In this document: positions 10,901 to 24,200 of the stretch, piece after piece
Numbering within the stretch: position 1 is the first letter of the stretch
Layout of the letters: every line of letters starts with the position of its first letter
The notes under the pieces: model-generated
The model's input: only the letters and a program-made list of their open reading frames with translations
Told to the model about the DNA's origin: nothing
Database searches by the model: none
Program-made: the position numbers and the translations under genes
Source of the DNA: Branchiostoma floridae
Lineage: Eukaryota > Chordata > Leptocardii > Amphioxiformes > Branchiostomatidae
NCBI RefSeq assembly: GCF_000003815.2
Contig: NC_049988.1
Span: 13,736,626-13,800,625 of the forward strand
Length of the DNA: 64,000 bases
Reading direction: 5' to 3'

Positions 10901-13900
10901 TGGACCAGCCATTGGGAATACTGCATGGTGTTCCTGTGTCTGTCAAGGAAAATTACAACATTAAGGTAGCAGTCTGCTCTCTACTGTACACGAGTAACAT
11001 GACTGAAACAACTAAGACTACGCAATCATATTGGTAGGCTTCACCTCCGCCTCACCATGTACATATTAGCAAGTACGCAATATCATAACCATTATGTGCA
11101 TCACAATTTGAACATCTCTCCATTTACGCACCCGTCCCCCCTTGCATTATCCAATTCTGTTACCCAGGGCATGGTGACCACCATGGGCGTGACGAAGTAT
11201 CTGGGCACACCAGCGGGTGAGGACGCTGTCATTGTCCAGGTGCTGAGGAAACAGGGGGCCGTGCCTTTTGTGAAGACCAACGTTCCACAGGGTCTAGTCA
11301 AGTAAGAAAACATTCTAGGCGATAAATAAGTTTAATCATTTACTTCTGAAACTCTTCACTACTAAACAAAGCCACTCAAGATCTCATTGATGAGTTTTTT
11401 CTTCCCATAGACGTCTATGTTATAATTCGTATTTTACATGCATATGGTTGCGTTCACAATGAAGTTACATGAAATGTCAGCAGATTTTTCATTCTATGTT
11501 GAGCAAATTTACTCTATATTATGGAAAAAAATTGCCAATGACTAGAATCCATAGGTTTGTTGTTTATAGCAATTACAAGCAACAATTAGTCAATCCCCGC
11601 AAAAGGCACTTTTTTTCCCTGCTAGTGTACAACCGCACCACTCAGAACCCAGGACTGTGTACCTACGACCTAGCGCGCGGCTGCAAAACTTTACCTGTTA
11701 ATTTCTTCAGTTACAAGCAAGCCTTCACCAATCTAACTTTTGATATCAGTTCGGATGGCTAAAAGGGAATTTCTCACCGCTAAAAACATGCGTCCATGCA
11801 GCCATTCAGTTTTTGGCTCTGATCTCTTTTACCCACTTGGAGTAATACATCAATGAGACCTCAAGTGTCTTGGGATGCACTTGAAGAAGATTGTGATGAC
11901 AGATGTCTGTTCGTCTTGAAACGTTTTAGTTTATACAAAGCAGGGAAGCAATCGCGAGAATTCTTGTTCCATAAAGATATAGTTTTAGAAAAGAAGATTT
12001 TAGGGCGGAACTTCCTACTGAGATCATGATTTTACATGCATTCCTCCCTCTCTACCACGACATAGTTTCTCATGCAGCAACCCGGTCTTTGGTACCACCG
12101 TGAACCCGCTTGACCCCACGCGGTCCCCAGGTGGGTCATCAGGAGGAGAGGCGGCCCTGATCAGAGCAGGAGGGTCGGTCCTTGGGTTCGGAACTGACGG
12201 GGCTGGAAGTGTCCGAGGCCCCGCCCATTTCTGCGGTATCTGCGGATTTAAGCCAACTGCTCTGAGGATCAGGTATAGGAAAATTGAATAAAGGAAGGCG
12301 TTGAATTCTGGACCAATGAACTATTTCATCAGTATATAGTTGCCATTCAGTTTTCAATTCTCTTTCGGTATCCTTTGAGAAACATTTTCTTCTCTTTCCT
12401 TTATTGATCCAGTCCGAATTATTTCAGTTGTAAATTTAAATGACTTACATTTTATTCTTGTGGTGAGCTTAAGTCTGGTGTGAAATCCATGTGTGGTCTC
12501 ATTTACGAGCAACTTAATACTAGTATAGTATACTACTACTAAAGCATATTTTAATATCATCAACAGGACATTCAGCTGTAGTCACCCCCTCTGCAAGAGC
12601 ATGAATAGCAGTCCTGAAACTGATTGATCTGACTTAAAATTTGCTATGAATATCTAAACGATCTTTTATTAGCAATAAGATCAAGATCAAGTCATAGTTT
12701 ATCTTGACCTTTTCCCAATGGTGCACTGCCGGTAATAGCCAGCCTACTTTATGAGATATCCATTATGTTTTTTTTTTCAGTGGCAGGGGTTTGTCGAAAA
12801 CTTATCCTGGACTGCCGGGAGGTACGTTTGACGTGTAGTAATGGTTTGTTGAGTACTGAGTACATATAATTCACATTGTCACGTCAGTAGCAACACATAT
12901 ACATAGTCAAGTGTTACCCTTCCTTATTCCTCCTCTGATCATGTCAGTCAGTTAAGCCATGATTATTATCAACACTTGCGGTGACTCTACCTCTTCTTTT
13001 CAAACATGCACTTCTCTCAGCTAAGCCATACCTTATCCGCGCTTATTCAAACACTTACTGCTAGCTTAACTTTTCTTCATAATTGTTAACTTTTGTCATT
13101 GTAGCCATAACTCATTCACACTTAAAAGACCATATTACACATCTGTTCTCATGACTGCAAGCAGAAGTGTTAAGAAGAAATATTGAACGGAAATTTCTAA
13201 CACAAAAACTGCACTTCCAGTCTTCGCGAAGAAATAAGCAATCGACGAATTCTGTGACGTCATGATATGCAGAACGCAAAGGCCCCGTTCATACTAGGAT
13301 TCGCGTATCGGGATATATCCGGATACGGTGTAAATCAGGATATATCCATTTGCGTTCATACTAGGGTCAACGAATCCGGATATGATTATTCGTGTCCAAA
13401 ATAAGATCCGGATATATCCTAATTACACCATCTGATACTGCTTGGTGAAGTCAAACTTAACTCTTAAGTAGCGTTTGCTTTGGCGTAGCATGGTAAACGA
13501 GCTGCGTCGCGCAGGTAGATGATACCAACGCCCGAAATGAACTGTAGAAAAGTAAAGAAATGCAACCAAAATGAAGGAGTGTTTGCACGGCTACAAGTAC
13601 ACGTCTTCACACCTTACTAGAAAACTTGAAAATGATCTTTATTCTTAACTGACCGTTCTAGAATGTTCTTTAGAACAGGGGTTCGTACCTGCCAGGTGCG
13701 AACACCTGCGACGCAGCCCGTTGCCTCATCCTTACCATGCTACACCAGGCAAACGCTACTTAAGAGTTAACTTTGACGTCAGATCCGACAGTGAATCCGG
13801 ATACGTGAATCCTATTGCGTTCATACCAGGGTTCACCTCGCAGCGAATCCGGATAAATCCACCTCCAGATGTGGATTCGGCGTATCCGGATATATCCCAT

Positions 13901-16900
13901 AAAGATCCGGATTCGGACCGTTCATACCAGGGTTCGCGAATCCGGATTCACCGCGAATCAGGATATATCCTGATACGCGAATCCTAGTATGAACGGGGTG
14001 AAAATTTGTGGTGAGAGTATCATAAGTTGCAGAAAGTTCAAGCGTTCCATCTGCATACGTGACGTGACAAAGGCGGTGGATTGCTCATTCCTTCACAAAG
14101 ACTAGAGGTGGACAATCTAACAATTGTGAATGTCGATGTTTTGTTGCAACAGTTCAATTATGATTCAGAATTATCAATACCATCACAGATTAACTTTCAC
14201 GTGTTTGTGGGGTACACTCAGTTTAACGTTGCCAGTGTTTAGCTTGGTTGGTTTAGACATGCATGCACTAGATACCCTTTACTCTATCAATGACTCTAGA
14301 TGATCTTTCAAGCAAAGTTGTGAATTGTTTGTTCAGCACCAAGGACAGGTCTTACACATGTATTAGGCAATTGTTCGACTTGGTTGGATCAGCACTACAT
14401 ACACTAGATAAACTTTACTCTAATAATGATTCTAGATCTTATGCATTCCTCTCAGTTATTTCAAGTCCTGGTCTACTGGCCAGAGATGTTGACAGTTTAG
14501 CCCTGGGTCTGAAGGCTCTGCTAGTACCGGACATGTTCCAACTGGACCCGCGGGTGGTACCAATACCATTCCAACAAGAGGTGGGACATGTGAAGACAAA
14601 TACATCGCTACCGTGAATAAAATACAGACATTACTTTCGACCGTGTCGAGTGCTATCCATCACTCTTCTTCAGCGTCGCTAGAGGAATAGTGATGGATGT
14701 TGCTCGAAGTACCCGGAACCAATCTTCTTATGTTATCCAGTTGTAGAGATTGAATTGTCTTTGATATTGTTTTCGTGGATTTCTAACCTTCATGAACATA
14801 TTTCTATAACATACATTCTCATAATTCCACCAGGTGCCATAATACCGCCAACTCAAAAACCGTTAGTATGGAGGTCTTTCCAAGATTGTCTTGATCACCG
14901 AATGTTAAATATCCTAAATGTAATACAATTCAGATATTTAGGTGTTGAAGACAATCTAGAGAAGGCCTCTAAAACAACGTTTTTTGAGGTGGCAGTATAA
15001 TGACACCTGGTGGAATTATGAGAATGTATGTTAGACCATTTTGGCTCTGTTGTCTAGGTTACCATCTAATCTAATATCACATTTAAAAGGCCGTCCTGGC
15101 TGTTATAATAATGATTGATTATTTTACAAAAATATCATATTATGTGTACAAAGTCATTGGCGATACTGTATATTTATGTATGTATATCTATCTACAATAT
15201 ATATCTACTCCCTCTCTCTTTCTCTCTCTCTGCAGATATATGCATATCCATGTGAGGATAGTATTCTATTGCCAGATGTCATGTCTTATATCTTCTCACA
15301 GACATATGAAGATAACCAGCCCATGCGGATAGGATACTTCACCACCCTGCCCTGCTGCCCTCCCACCCCGTCCATGGGGAGGGCTGTCATCATGGCAAAG
15401 GAAGCCTTGGAGAAAGCTGGCCACACGGTAATGTTCAGTTTTCCGTAATCAATTTCATCAGGTTGATAATTACTCACAGAGTAAAGTTCTTTTTAAGACA
15501 AACAGAGTAATACTCACATACAACGTTTCGACACCATAATCAGGGTTAGAATGATGTAGGTTGCGCTTGAGCAGCGAGAATGCCGTTCCAAACATGACTC
15601 AGTTTGTATACCCCCCCTCATTTCTGTTCATGTTGTACGCTGGATGTGAGTACTACTTTGTTTGTGATTACAAGAATTTTACTGTACGAATGTTCAGTTT
15701 TGCTTTCATTTTGGTGACTTGTGTTTTGGACATTTTGGTGAGTGAGATTTCAAGTAGGACTTCAATTGTGTTCCAGCTGGTCGCCTTTGATCCACCGGAT
15801 GACTCACGAGCCCTTATCGACTTGACCACGAGGCTCATGACTGCTGATAACGGAGAGACAGTCTCTAAAAAGTGGCTGTGAGTGTGTGTCTTAAACTACC
15901 ACGTATACTCTAATTCTCTGGGTCAGTACAGGTAAACCTATATCTTCAACTACCAGTGACATCTTCTGAAGATGTGGCTCGGTAGTAATTCTCCGTCCAT
16001 GTCCTTGTTACACATTGGTATGACCAGGCACATGTGGTCATAATATCATATAGCCCTATTCAGAAGGGGGGTTGCTTATGAGACCTGCACCAACTTTCAT
16101 GTCGCATAACGCCAGAATGGCTAAAATTGAGTTGGCAACAATTTCGCAAAATTTGAAAAAATTCCATTTTTCGTGTTGCCATGGCAACCGTTGGCATTTT
16201 AGACGAATATCACTAATTTCTGTTCTAACAATGTATTTTTCATCTTTTTAATAAATAGAGTCTTATGAAATCTAGAATATTTTTCATGATTAAATATGCA
16301 TAAATTATGGTTCTTGATCTTTAGTTGGTCAAACAAAGGAGCATAACGGGAGACCACCTGGTCAAACCTAAATATTAAAATGGGATTCACGATTTTCTCA
16401 GTGTGTATGTGCAAGAAATACATTATGAGTGATATGTCAAAAATAAAGGGTCCTAGGGTCATAAAAAATTGCAAAACAAGCATAGCCATTGCAATGCAAA
16501 TCAAGACAGTGCTTGACAAACAATTCTTGCCTGCAATCTAGGGGCATTTGCCTTTCACACATCCCCCACAGTGCATTTCGCAGTGCACGCAGACTTAGAA
16601 TCGTGAAACCTTGTAATAGATACATTTGACCAGGAGGTCTCCGAAGCTCCATATATGCTCTTTGGAATCGTAATTTCCTTATCAATGTGTAATCATCATG
16701 AAAATAACGTTTCAGGAAAGATGAGGTGATACATGAATATCTGGAAAAGCAAGTCCCGTTATTGAAAATGCCTCACTTTTTGCGCAAGATTCAAGGCTTC
16801 CTTCTCAAGCCTTTCGTAAGTATCTACATCAATTGTCTTTTATTGTGGTCTATTGCACAACTCTATTCCAAAGGTATGTTTAGCTAAAGATGTTCACAGT

Positions 16901-19900
16901 ACTTACACCAGTGAGACCATCATCTGATCCCACACTTCTACAAACTTCTAATACCAGGCGTCGATCACTAAGGCTGCAATTATGTTTTCTGTCTTCCAGT
17001 GGCCAAGAGTTGCGAAGATGATCTCTCACAGGTTGATTGGGTATGTAAATTCAATGCTCTGTGGCCTAACGTTAAACCTATCTTTAATAGTAGCACTGCT
17101 TTTGGTGAGTCTACAAATGTTGGTGGTATCAGGGTGTTTATGTTTCTCCTATTTGCCATTCAGGTCAATCTTTGATCTGTGGCAAAGGTTGGAGGAGAGG
17201 GAGGTATGTGACATTTCATAACTATTTGCTTTTCTTTGTCTAATTCTCTTCGCCAAGAAGAGTATGAGATTGCTGACTTGGGTCTGTATGTAGATCAACA
17301 GCAAATAACTCCAGAAATTGTGGATGCAACTTTGTGATTTTTGGTAGGTGTGTAGCGGTTGTCAAAAGGAATCCCAAGTTAGAAAACGGTTTACCTGGCG
17401 TTTTCCTACGGTACTGCAGCAAGCTTGGTATGTTTTTGGGGTTTCTTTTGGGCAGCATAAGTCAAAATGCAGCTGGGCGATTTTCACGATACTTAGTAGG
17501 TGTGTAGCGGTTTTGGAGAGGAAGGTCAAGTGCGAAAATGGTTTACCTAGCTCTTACCTACGGTGCTGTAGCGGGATTTGTATGTAAGTGCGTTTGTCTG
17601 TATGCAAGATAACTCGAGAACCCTTGAATGGATCCTGATGATATTTGGTAGGTGGGTGGGTGTCAGGAAAGCAAAGGTCAAGTTCGATAATGGGCCCTCT
17701 AGTGGCTGCCTAAGGTACTGCAGCAAAACTTTTAAATTATACACTTCGTGTTCTGGACAGGCTGTGCTCATGATTTTTGAGTGGTAGATAGCCCTTGGGA
17801 CAGAGAGTAAGTGCTGTGAGTTTGGACCCCCTAGCGGCTTTTTGGGAACTGCAGGCACCGATTTCCTTTCAAACTTTGGACGAGAATAACTCAAGAACGT
17901 GTTGACGGATCATCAGGATTTTTAATATGTAGATAGAATGAGTGATGACTTACACAATGTAATACTTATTATGCAAATCAGCAGATAATTTGCATAATTA
18001 ATGAGGAACGTTCATAAATCCATTCCAACAGCATATAACTCAAGAATCTGTGTATGGATTTTCATGATATTTGGCATTTGCTGAAAGGAAGGTTGTGTTC
18101 GAAAATAGTTGGCATATCATTTTCCGTTAGGACGGTAGCGGGCCGAGTGTGTGCGTCCGTTTGTTTGTGTAATGCATAACTCGAGAAGTCTTGAAAGGAT
18201 CCTGATAATATTTGGTAGGTGGGTAGGGGTCAGAACAACGAAGGTCGAGTATGATAGTGGGCCCCCTAGCGGCTTCCTAAGGTACTGCAGCAAAACTTCA
18301 ATTTTTTACATCTTGTGTTCTGAACATGCTGTGGTCATGATTTTTGAGTGGTAGATAGCCTAAGTGACGACTTACATAATGTAATGCTAATTATTCAAAT
18401 CAACAGCTAATTTGCATAATTAATGAGGAAAGTACAGAAATCCACTGAATTCCATGATAGGACTTTCAAACTTGTTTGCATTGTTTTTGGCTGCAAGATG
18501 CAGCCAAAAGATGCATTTAGTTGTAATTAGTGGCCAATTAACAGAAATAAACTGTTTTCTATATATATATATAAATAAATATATATATATATATCATTTT
18601 GACCTATATCTATAGACACAGCTGTTACACAGATGTTTTGCTTGTGAGATGGACGCTGTTACACTGGGGACAAAACTTCTGGAAGGCATGAAATTCTGAT
18701 TGACCAGGCATGATACCAGGTCATCTGTGATCACAGACTTGTACTATTTAGTAATACATGAATAAGACCTTAAACTTAAAGTCTTCAATAAAGGCATGAT
18801 TATTTGGCGAAGAGATGTGTTTGTCTAACTCTAGTTGTTTTTAAGATTGCCTCACTTGCAATTGGCTAGGTTTCTACTTTTGATAATGTAATAGACGTAT
18901 GGGTTATGGTATATATAAATAGTTTAATTAAATGATGTCAGACCTGACAGCTTCGTACTACGGGATAAAATACAACTATGTCATGGTGAAACATACGAAC
19001 GAGTACTGTTGTTTAACAAATCAGGATTTAAGCAAACATATCTTTTATCATACAATTCACAATCTAGCTGTTCATTCATGCCCTATTGGCTAAGTAAAGG
19101 TCGCAATAAAGTAGATATGGTGACATTGAGGTGACTTTTAACAGTACTCCACGAACAGTACTGTAAATAAATGCATGTCATCCCCTCTCCTTTTCTACAG
19201 AAGTACAAAGAGCAATTTCAGAACGAGTTGAAAAAGAAGGACATAGATGTGCTTCTGTGCCCAGCGTTCGGCATGCCTGCGTGCAAACCAGAGCACGCTG
19301 GTATGGCAGTAGGTTAGTTCAAATTACATTAAGTCACATTCTCTATCTGCATTGTAGCTTGTGTTGTTGGCCCCTTTAATCATTTTTTCCATTGACTAGT
19401 TATGGCCAACAGTGTACCGTGACTACTTCTTTCAGTCTCTCAAGTGACAGAAAAAACATTCCATGATGCATAACATCATTATCAAACTGCTGAAAGCATA
19501 CGTTAAGTCGAAATGTTACTCTATGATTTCCATTCCATTTGGAGAGATAGTGAAGGCAATATTCATGTGCAGGTGCTCTAGCTTACTGCTCAATCTTCAA
19601 CCTGCTCGACTTTCCTGCCGGTGTTGTTCCTGTAACCATGGTAACAGAGGAGGATGACAGGCTGCTGGATGATTGGCATGGCTATGGCAACGACCTGATG
19701 GACAAGATCATAAAAGAGGTCGGAAAACAACCACAAGTCTTCGGAACGAAATGAATCGATAACCAGATCTCATGCAAACGGACTTGGGGTACAAAATACC
19801 CATGTAGGAAAATGTATTTGTAAACATTTTTGTCCTATTTTCCTTTTCTACCATTCAATACAATTGAATCATTAATATTAAAAACCGCTGTACTAAACTG

Positions 19901-20386
19901 ATAAGCCAATCAGCTCATGGTGGTTAAAATGGCAACAAAAGGTGCAAGGGTTTTAAAGTTGTTGTTTTCTACAGACAAAGGTGCAGTATATCTGGCTTAG
20001 TGTCTGTTCCTTAATAAACAATAGTATGATAAGATTTGCTGATAAAATATCTAAACAGGTCCCCTCAAGGATAAGATGCATGATCCATGTGAAGGTACAT
20101 CATTGGAATCGAGCCAAACCGTACTTGTAATTCTCCATATATCAAACTGCACCACTTCTGCCTTACGTGCTGTCATTCTGTAATAGTCACATACTACATG
20201 CCGTACGCACACTAGAACAAACAAACGACCGTTTTCACGGAAGTTATTCTTACGTTTGTTGTTTCCCCACAGACAACCAGAGGCGCAGTCGGGCTGCCCG
20301 TGGCAGTCCAGTGTGTGGCGCTGCCGTGGCAGGAGGAGAAGTGCCTCAGGCTCATGAAGGAAGTGGAGACTCTGTGTCCCGTGTGA
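7987..20386 (+). CDS. FAAH: Fatty-acid amide hydrolase, tandem copy 2 (complete, 16 exons)
   Basis: Exons: 7987-8196, 10149-10268, 10565-10621, 10876-10965, 11168-11301, 12078-12272, 12781-12821, 14456-14580, 15302-15427, 15777-15877, 16716-16815, 17000-17040, 17164-17203, 19201-19312, 19573-19718, 20273-20386. All phases join and give about 583 residues, close to mammalian FAAH1 (579). Residues about 16-37 form one hydrophobic membrane segment followed by a Lys/Arg-rich stretch, as in FAAH1. Exon 4 encodes HGVPVSVKENYNIK with the catalytic Lys. Exon 6 encodes [11 protein letters not shown] and DGAGSVR, with the cis-Ser and the nucleophilic Ser. The last exon encodes [17 protein letters not shown]. 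The starting ATG follows the stretch 'cgcaccATGG', a good initiation context. The end of exon 1 (GGG|gtgggt) is the least certain junction. Expected role: intracellular-membrane hydrolysis of endocannabinoid-type amides. Confidence 0.93.
8197..10148 (+). other. FAAH copy 2 intron 1 with assembly gap
   Basis: Nearly 2 kb with no further FAAH exon found. It contains a 177-base gap of N (8890-9066), so a small non-coding feature could be hidden. The rest shows no coding signal I can support. Confidence 0.6.
8890..9066. other. Assembly gap (177 N)
   Basis: Unknown bases in FAAH copy 2 intron 1. Open frames crossing it are meaningless. Confidence 1.
10430..10515. repeat. Dispersed repeat copy ('ccttggccagct...gcagatctgcctggagat')
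   Basis: Resembles the right arm of the inverted repeat at 25256-25337 and a stretch at 32655-32735, sharing 'actcctt..ccagct' and 'gcagatctgcc.ggagatta'. Non-coding, in a FAAH copy 2 intron. Confidence 0.5.
13283..13998. mobile_element. Foldback DNA element (~716 bp) with long inverted arms and internal repeats
   Basis: The left end CCCCGTTCATACTAGGATTC and the right end are near-perfect reverse complements for about 39 bases. Further inside, 13449-13530 and 13700-13775 are again inverted copies (shared 'taactcttaagtagcgtttgc' and 'gtagcatggtaa'). The arms also hold several copies of the phrases 'gttcatac.aggg' and 'aatccggata'. No transposase is seen. It lies in FAAH copy 2 intron 7; the copy 1 intron lacks it. 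Confidence 0.8.
14809..15031. mobile_element. Foldback MITE in FAAH copy 2 intron 8
   Basis: Terminal inverted repeats of about 50 bases (left from ACATACATTCTCATAATTCC, right its complement at 14980-15031), with weaker inner complementarity so most of the element can fold back. TA dinucleotides at 14807-14808 and 15032-15033 fit a TA target duplication. The flank 'cgtggat..ctaac.ttcat.aacat' is shared with copy 1 near 3163-3190, where the element is absent. Confidence 0.8.
17260..18450 (+). repeat. Tandemly arranged dispersed repeats in FAAH copy 2 intron 13
   Basis: Two long homologous blocks, about 17580-17790 and 18130-18360, share the order 'aactcgagaa', 'atatttggtaggtgggt', 'gggcccyctag.ggct', 'aaggtactgcagcaaaactt' and 'catgatttttgagtggtagatagcc'. 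Each is followed by 'aatttgcataattaatgagg'. Degenerate partial copies precede them (17340-17560). Short open frames here are repeat artefacts. Confidence 0.8.
18560..18596. repeat. (AT)n microsatellite
   Basis: Runs of TA dinucleotides with short interruptions. Confidence 0.85.
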
Positions 20387-21222
20387 ACATTTTCTAGTCT
20401 TCTTGTTTTGGCCCATCATACACTTTTGCTGGACATTCACGTCCAACGACCCAGTACAAAAAGAAATGTCAGCTATGAAGCCAAAGAATCTGCTATCGAG
20501 GCTACTATGTTGGGTCTACATCAGCATTGGCTTTGTAATGATTGTTTACTGAGAAGACTTATTAACAACGTAACACTACTTAACTTTTTAAGTTTTCACA
20601 GGGCATTATATAACTGTTTTCTGTCGACGCCCTCGGATGTTAGTGGGCTTTTATCTTGAGAAATGAGGAAATGATGTTATTCTGTTTCACGCCTTGTAGC
20701 TAAAATATGTTAAGTATGATATTTGTTTGAGGGGTTGTTCACTGCTGTATACGCAAGTAGAAAATGAGCTTCTAATCAACATTCATCGTAATGAAAACAA
20801 GTCATTTAAGACAGTATTTTATCCATAATGCCATTGACAGAGATCAATGGATGAGTATATATATATTTATATTATTTACGTGTTCGGATGCTAATTTTCC
20901 GTATCACATAGGGTTCTATGTTGTATATCACACGGGCTTCCTTTAAACATTTCATTTGGCCTTCGTGCGATCCTTCCCGCGATTGGGCTGGGCCGGAGGG
21001 TGATGAGGAATACACCGTGTTGTATTCTATATGTAAACTAGATGTCCAATAACAACACTCATAGATTGGTGGAAGGGGCTGTCCTTGGTGCTGAATTGAG
21101 TTCTGAATGTAGATGTTGTGACAACAGTTACCGCCGCCTCCCGTGCAGTCCCAATAACTCAAACCGGAATGAAGACGACGAAACAGTATTCAATGTATAT
21201 CTCGCAGCTCATTTTTGATAAC
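20387..21222. other. Convergent intergenic region, FAAH copy 2 / CBR copy A
   Basis: The two genes end toward each other here. The left part resembles the 3' flank of FAAH copy 1. No gene, clear terminator or poly(A) signal beyond weak AT-rich runs is identified. Confidence 0.6.
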
Positions 21223-24200
21223 TCAGAACGGTATGGGTTTGCGGTCATGGTACATCAGTCCGTGTGAGTTCTTCGTGTTGGGCGGCAGCAGAGACAGGAA
21301 CACGGGTGTGTCTGCACCTGGTGTGGAACAGGAATGCAATAGTTGTAAGAAGGATGAAAAATTAAATACTATAATTGTCGTTGTAGCTTCTATACAAGTC
21401 CAGTGTGGTAGAGTACATGTAGCCTATAGTTCGCATGTATTGTAAAGCCGGCTTTAGAATGGCCCTAATTGGGAATGGGAATGGGAATCAGTCATAACGT
21501 TACATGTACCTTCGGCAGCAGTCCTTGGAGGCTTCTCCCAGCCCGCACTATCAGTTTTACACCAACCTGGACAGCACTGAAACAGACAGCGAAGTTTTTT
21601 TCTCTTTCTCTAATTTATCTAAACGTAAGCATGACATGCCATTTTGTACAGTGGTGCAAGCTGCATAAAACCTACTACTATCAGGTTTGAGCCACGCGGC
21701 TCGCACCGTACCGTATCTTTAACGTGCTCGATAGATGTGCATACCTCTTCCAACGCGAAACCTCCGGCCGTACGTTCCATCCGAGTAGCGTAGGCTTGTT
21801 ACCCATTTTTGCCTGAGTCCTTTGGGTGGAAATGAGTCCTTTGGGAGGAAATGGGTGTACCAAGGACACACCATTTAGGCCTGGTAGGGATTGGAACCCC
21901 GAATCTTTAGATTCTAAGTCAACAACCCTAATTATAAGACCACCCTGCTTAGCTATCATTACGAAAATGCTCGACACTCGTTGACATATCAAAATCTTTG
22001 ACATTCAGGCGTTCTAAAGTTGACACACGTCAGAATTTTGTCCTTACACAGTTGACCAGGATGTCCTCTCTGGGATCCTCTTCCATCTCCCGAGCCTGTA
22101 CGTACGTTAGTGACGTCACTCCGATCTTGGACATGGCGTAGGCTGAATTCGGATAGCCATGCTCCTTATGCTTCCCTACCCTGGCCATGCTATGGAAACA
22201 GAAATATGCAAGTTTTAAATGATAAACCTGCATACCTCTAAATGTTCTGTTATATATTATCATAACCCAAAAGGCAACCTGCCATTCTGACTGCCTGCGC
22301 CATCAAATGACACGGTAGCCTGTAGGTCTCCGTTAGTAGAGAGGAATTGCAATCCTACACTGACACTGCTTCAATGAACATATGATAAATACAATAAATA
22401 ATTAACCCTGTGTAGTCTTGTTTCACAATCTGTCCGTAAATCATTTTACGTTTACGTTTCGAAGTTCTGTCGGGCACTAAATTAGGTAGATTCCTTGTTA
22501 GTTATATCTTCAAAGCTGTGTTTGGCACGTACTCACTCAATGTACTTCTTCATCAACATCACAAGTTCTTCTTCCTTCGTGCTTCTGTCCCTGAACCGGG
22601 CCTGCAACTCCGCACTACAGTTCCGTATAGCCTTGTTACTGGACTGGCTGGACATATTAACCACCCTGAGGAAACGACAAGAAGTTCGTACATGTAACTC
22701 TCCGATGCATCAACGACGTTTCAATGTTGTAAAACGGGTTTCATCTTTAGTTCGTTCGTTCGAACCCTTGTAATGCACAAGCCCTAGTGGCTCAAATTTG
22801 AAATCGAAAGTGACTAAATTTTGAAACAGATGCCAAGAGTTACCATTCTTGCCAAATATCAATATTTAAATCGCACATCTCTAACTGATTAGATCGGAAG
22901 GAACTTCATGCTCAATGAAGGGGCAGCTCATCTTATTTCTCATTGTTTGATGCTGATATAGTCCGCCCACCTTCCATGAGGCCTGATGATTGGCAGCAGA
23001 GCTTTGCTGACAGCCAGGGTCCCAAAGAAGTTGACTCCGACTGACTTCTCCGCTTGGAATGCGTACGGAAAATTATCTCTTATCTCGGGCTGTGAATTTG
23101 AGAAAAAAAACGTGGCGTCCTTTTGTTCAACTAGTAATCATAAGAAAATATGACTAATTTAGAATGTCTACTATCGGTAAATACGTATTGTAGTGCATAT
23201 GATGTTTGTGCCAAACCTTTGGACAAGAAATATATCATGTGCATGTCAATAGGTGGTAGAAAAGACAACTTGATCAAGCATATCATTGAAGGCATTGAGA
23301 GAAAGATACGGACTAATGGACATTTACATATACTTTATTGTCGCACTTTAAACTTCATTGTCGCACATGTATGATTTATATTCTTCTTCTTTTACTAAGC
23401 CCGAGAGAGGGACAAATAAAGGAAAATGGACGGCGTTGTGATATTCGACGGGGAACATGCAAATAGACTCTATTTTCATTGTTGAATGGTCGAAAGTTCC
23501 AGCCGAGATTGTGAATTATCCTTAAAACTACGAACCTTAAGACCAAACCCTGCATTGTTCACTAGCACATCCAGGCCCCCGTGCTTGTCCTGCAGATGCT
23601 GCTTCAGTGCCTGAATACTCTGCTCATTTGTGATGTCCAGCTGGTGGAAGCTGGGGTTCAGGCCCTCAGACTTCAGCTTTTGAACAGCCTCCTGCCCGAG
23701 TTGTTCATCTATATCTGACAAGGCCGCAACTTATATAATGTCATTTGGTAAATGATCCTTAAACTAAAGCCACAAACATCATTCTTGTAGATAAAAAAAG
23801 GAAACGTTCGTTTCGATTAAAATCTATTAAAGAACTTTAGATCAAAATCTAATGAAGAACTTAAAGAACTTATATCATTTCTTCCTGACTACATTAGAGC
23901 TATCCATCAACCAAAAATCGTGACCAAGGCTTGTCCTGAACTCAAAATATCAAAATCACTGTAGTACCACAGAAAGTTGCTAGGGGGGTCCATAATTTAA
24001 TTATTTGGAGGTCTTATTAAGTCTTATTAAGACCTACTCACATACCAAATATCAAGGCAATGAATCCATCCAGCTATTCGAGTTATCGTGATCACAGAGA
24101 GACAGACAGACAGGCATGCATACGAACTCTGATGAATACAGAACCTTCATTGCAAAGGTACATAGAAGCTCACCTGTTAGATAAACAATCCCATCAAATT

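Noticed and set aside
13721-13987. 88-codon frame rich in Asp, Ser and Pro
   Set aside because: It lies wholly inside the foldback element and follows its repeated modules.
17260-18450. CRISPR-like or satellite array
   Set aside because: Repeats are long, degenerate and unequally spaced, with no spacer pattern; a dispersed eukaryotic repeat fits.
21840-21960. tRNA gene on the minus strand
   Set aside because: The acceptor stem does not pair and a SINE-type body continues; better read as a SINE head.
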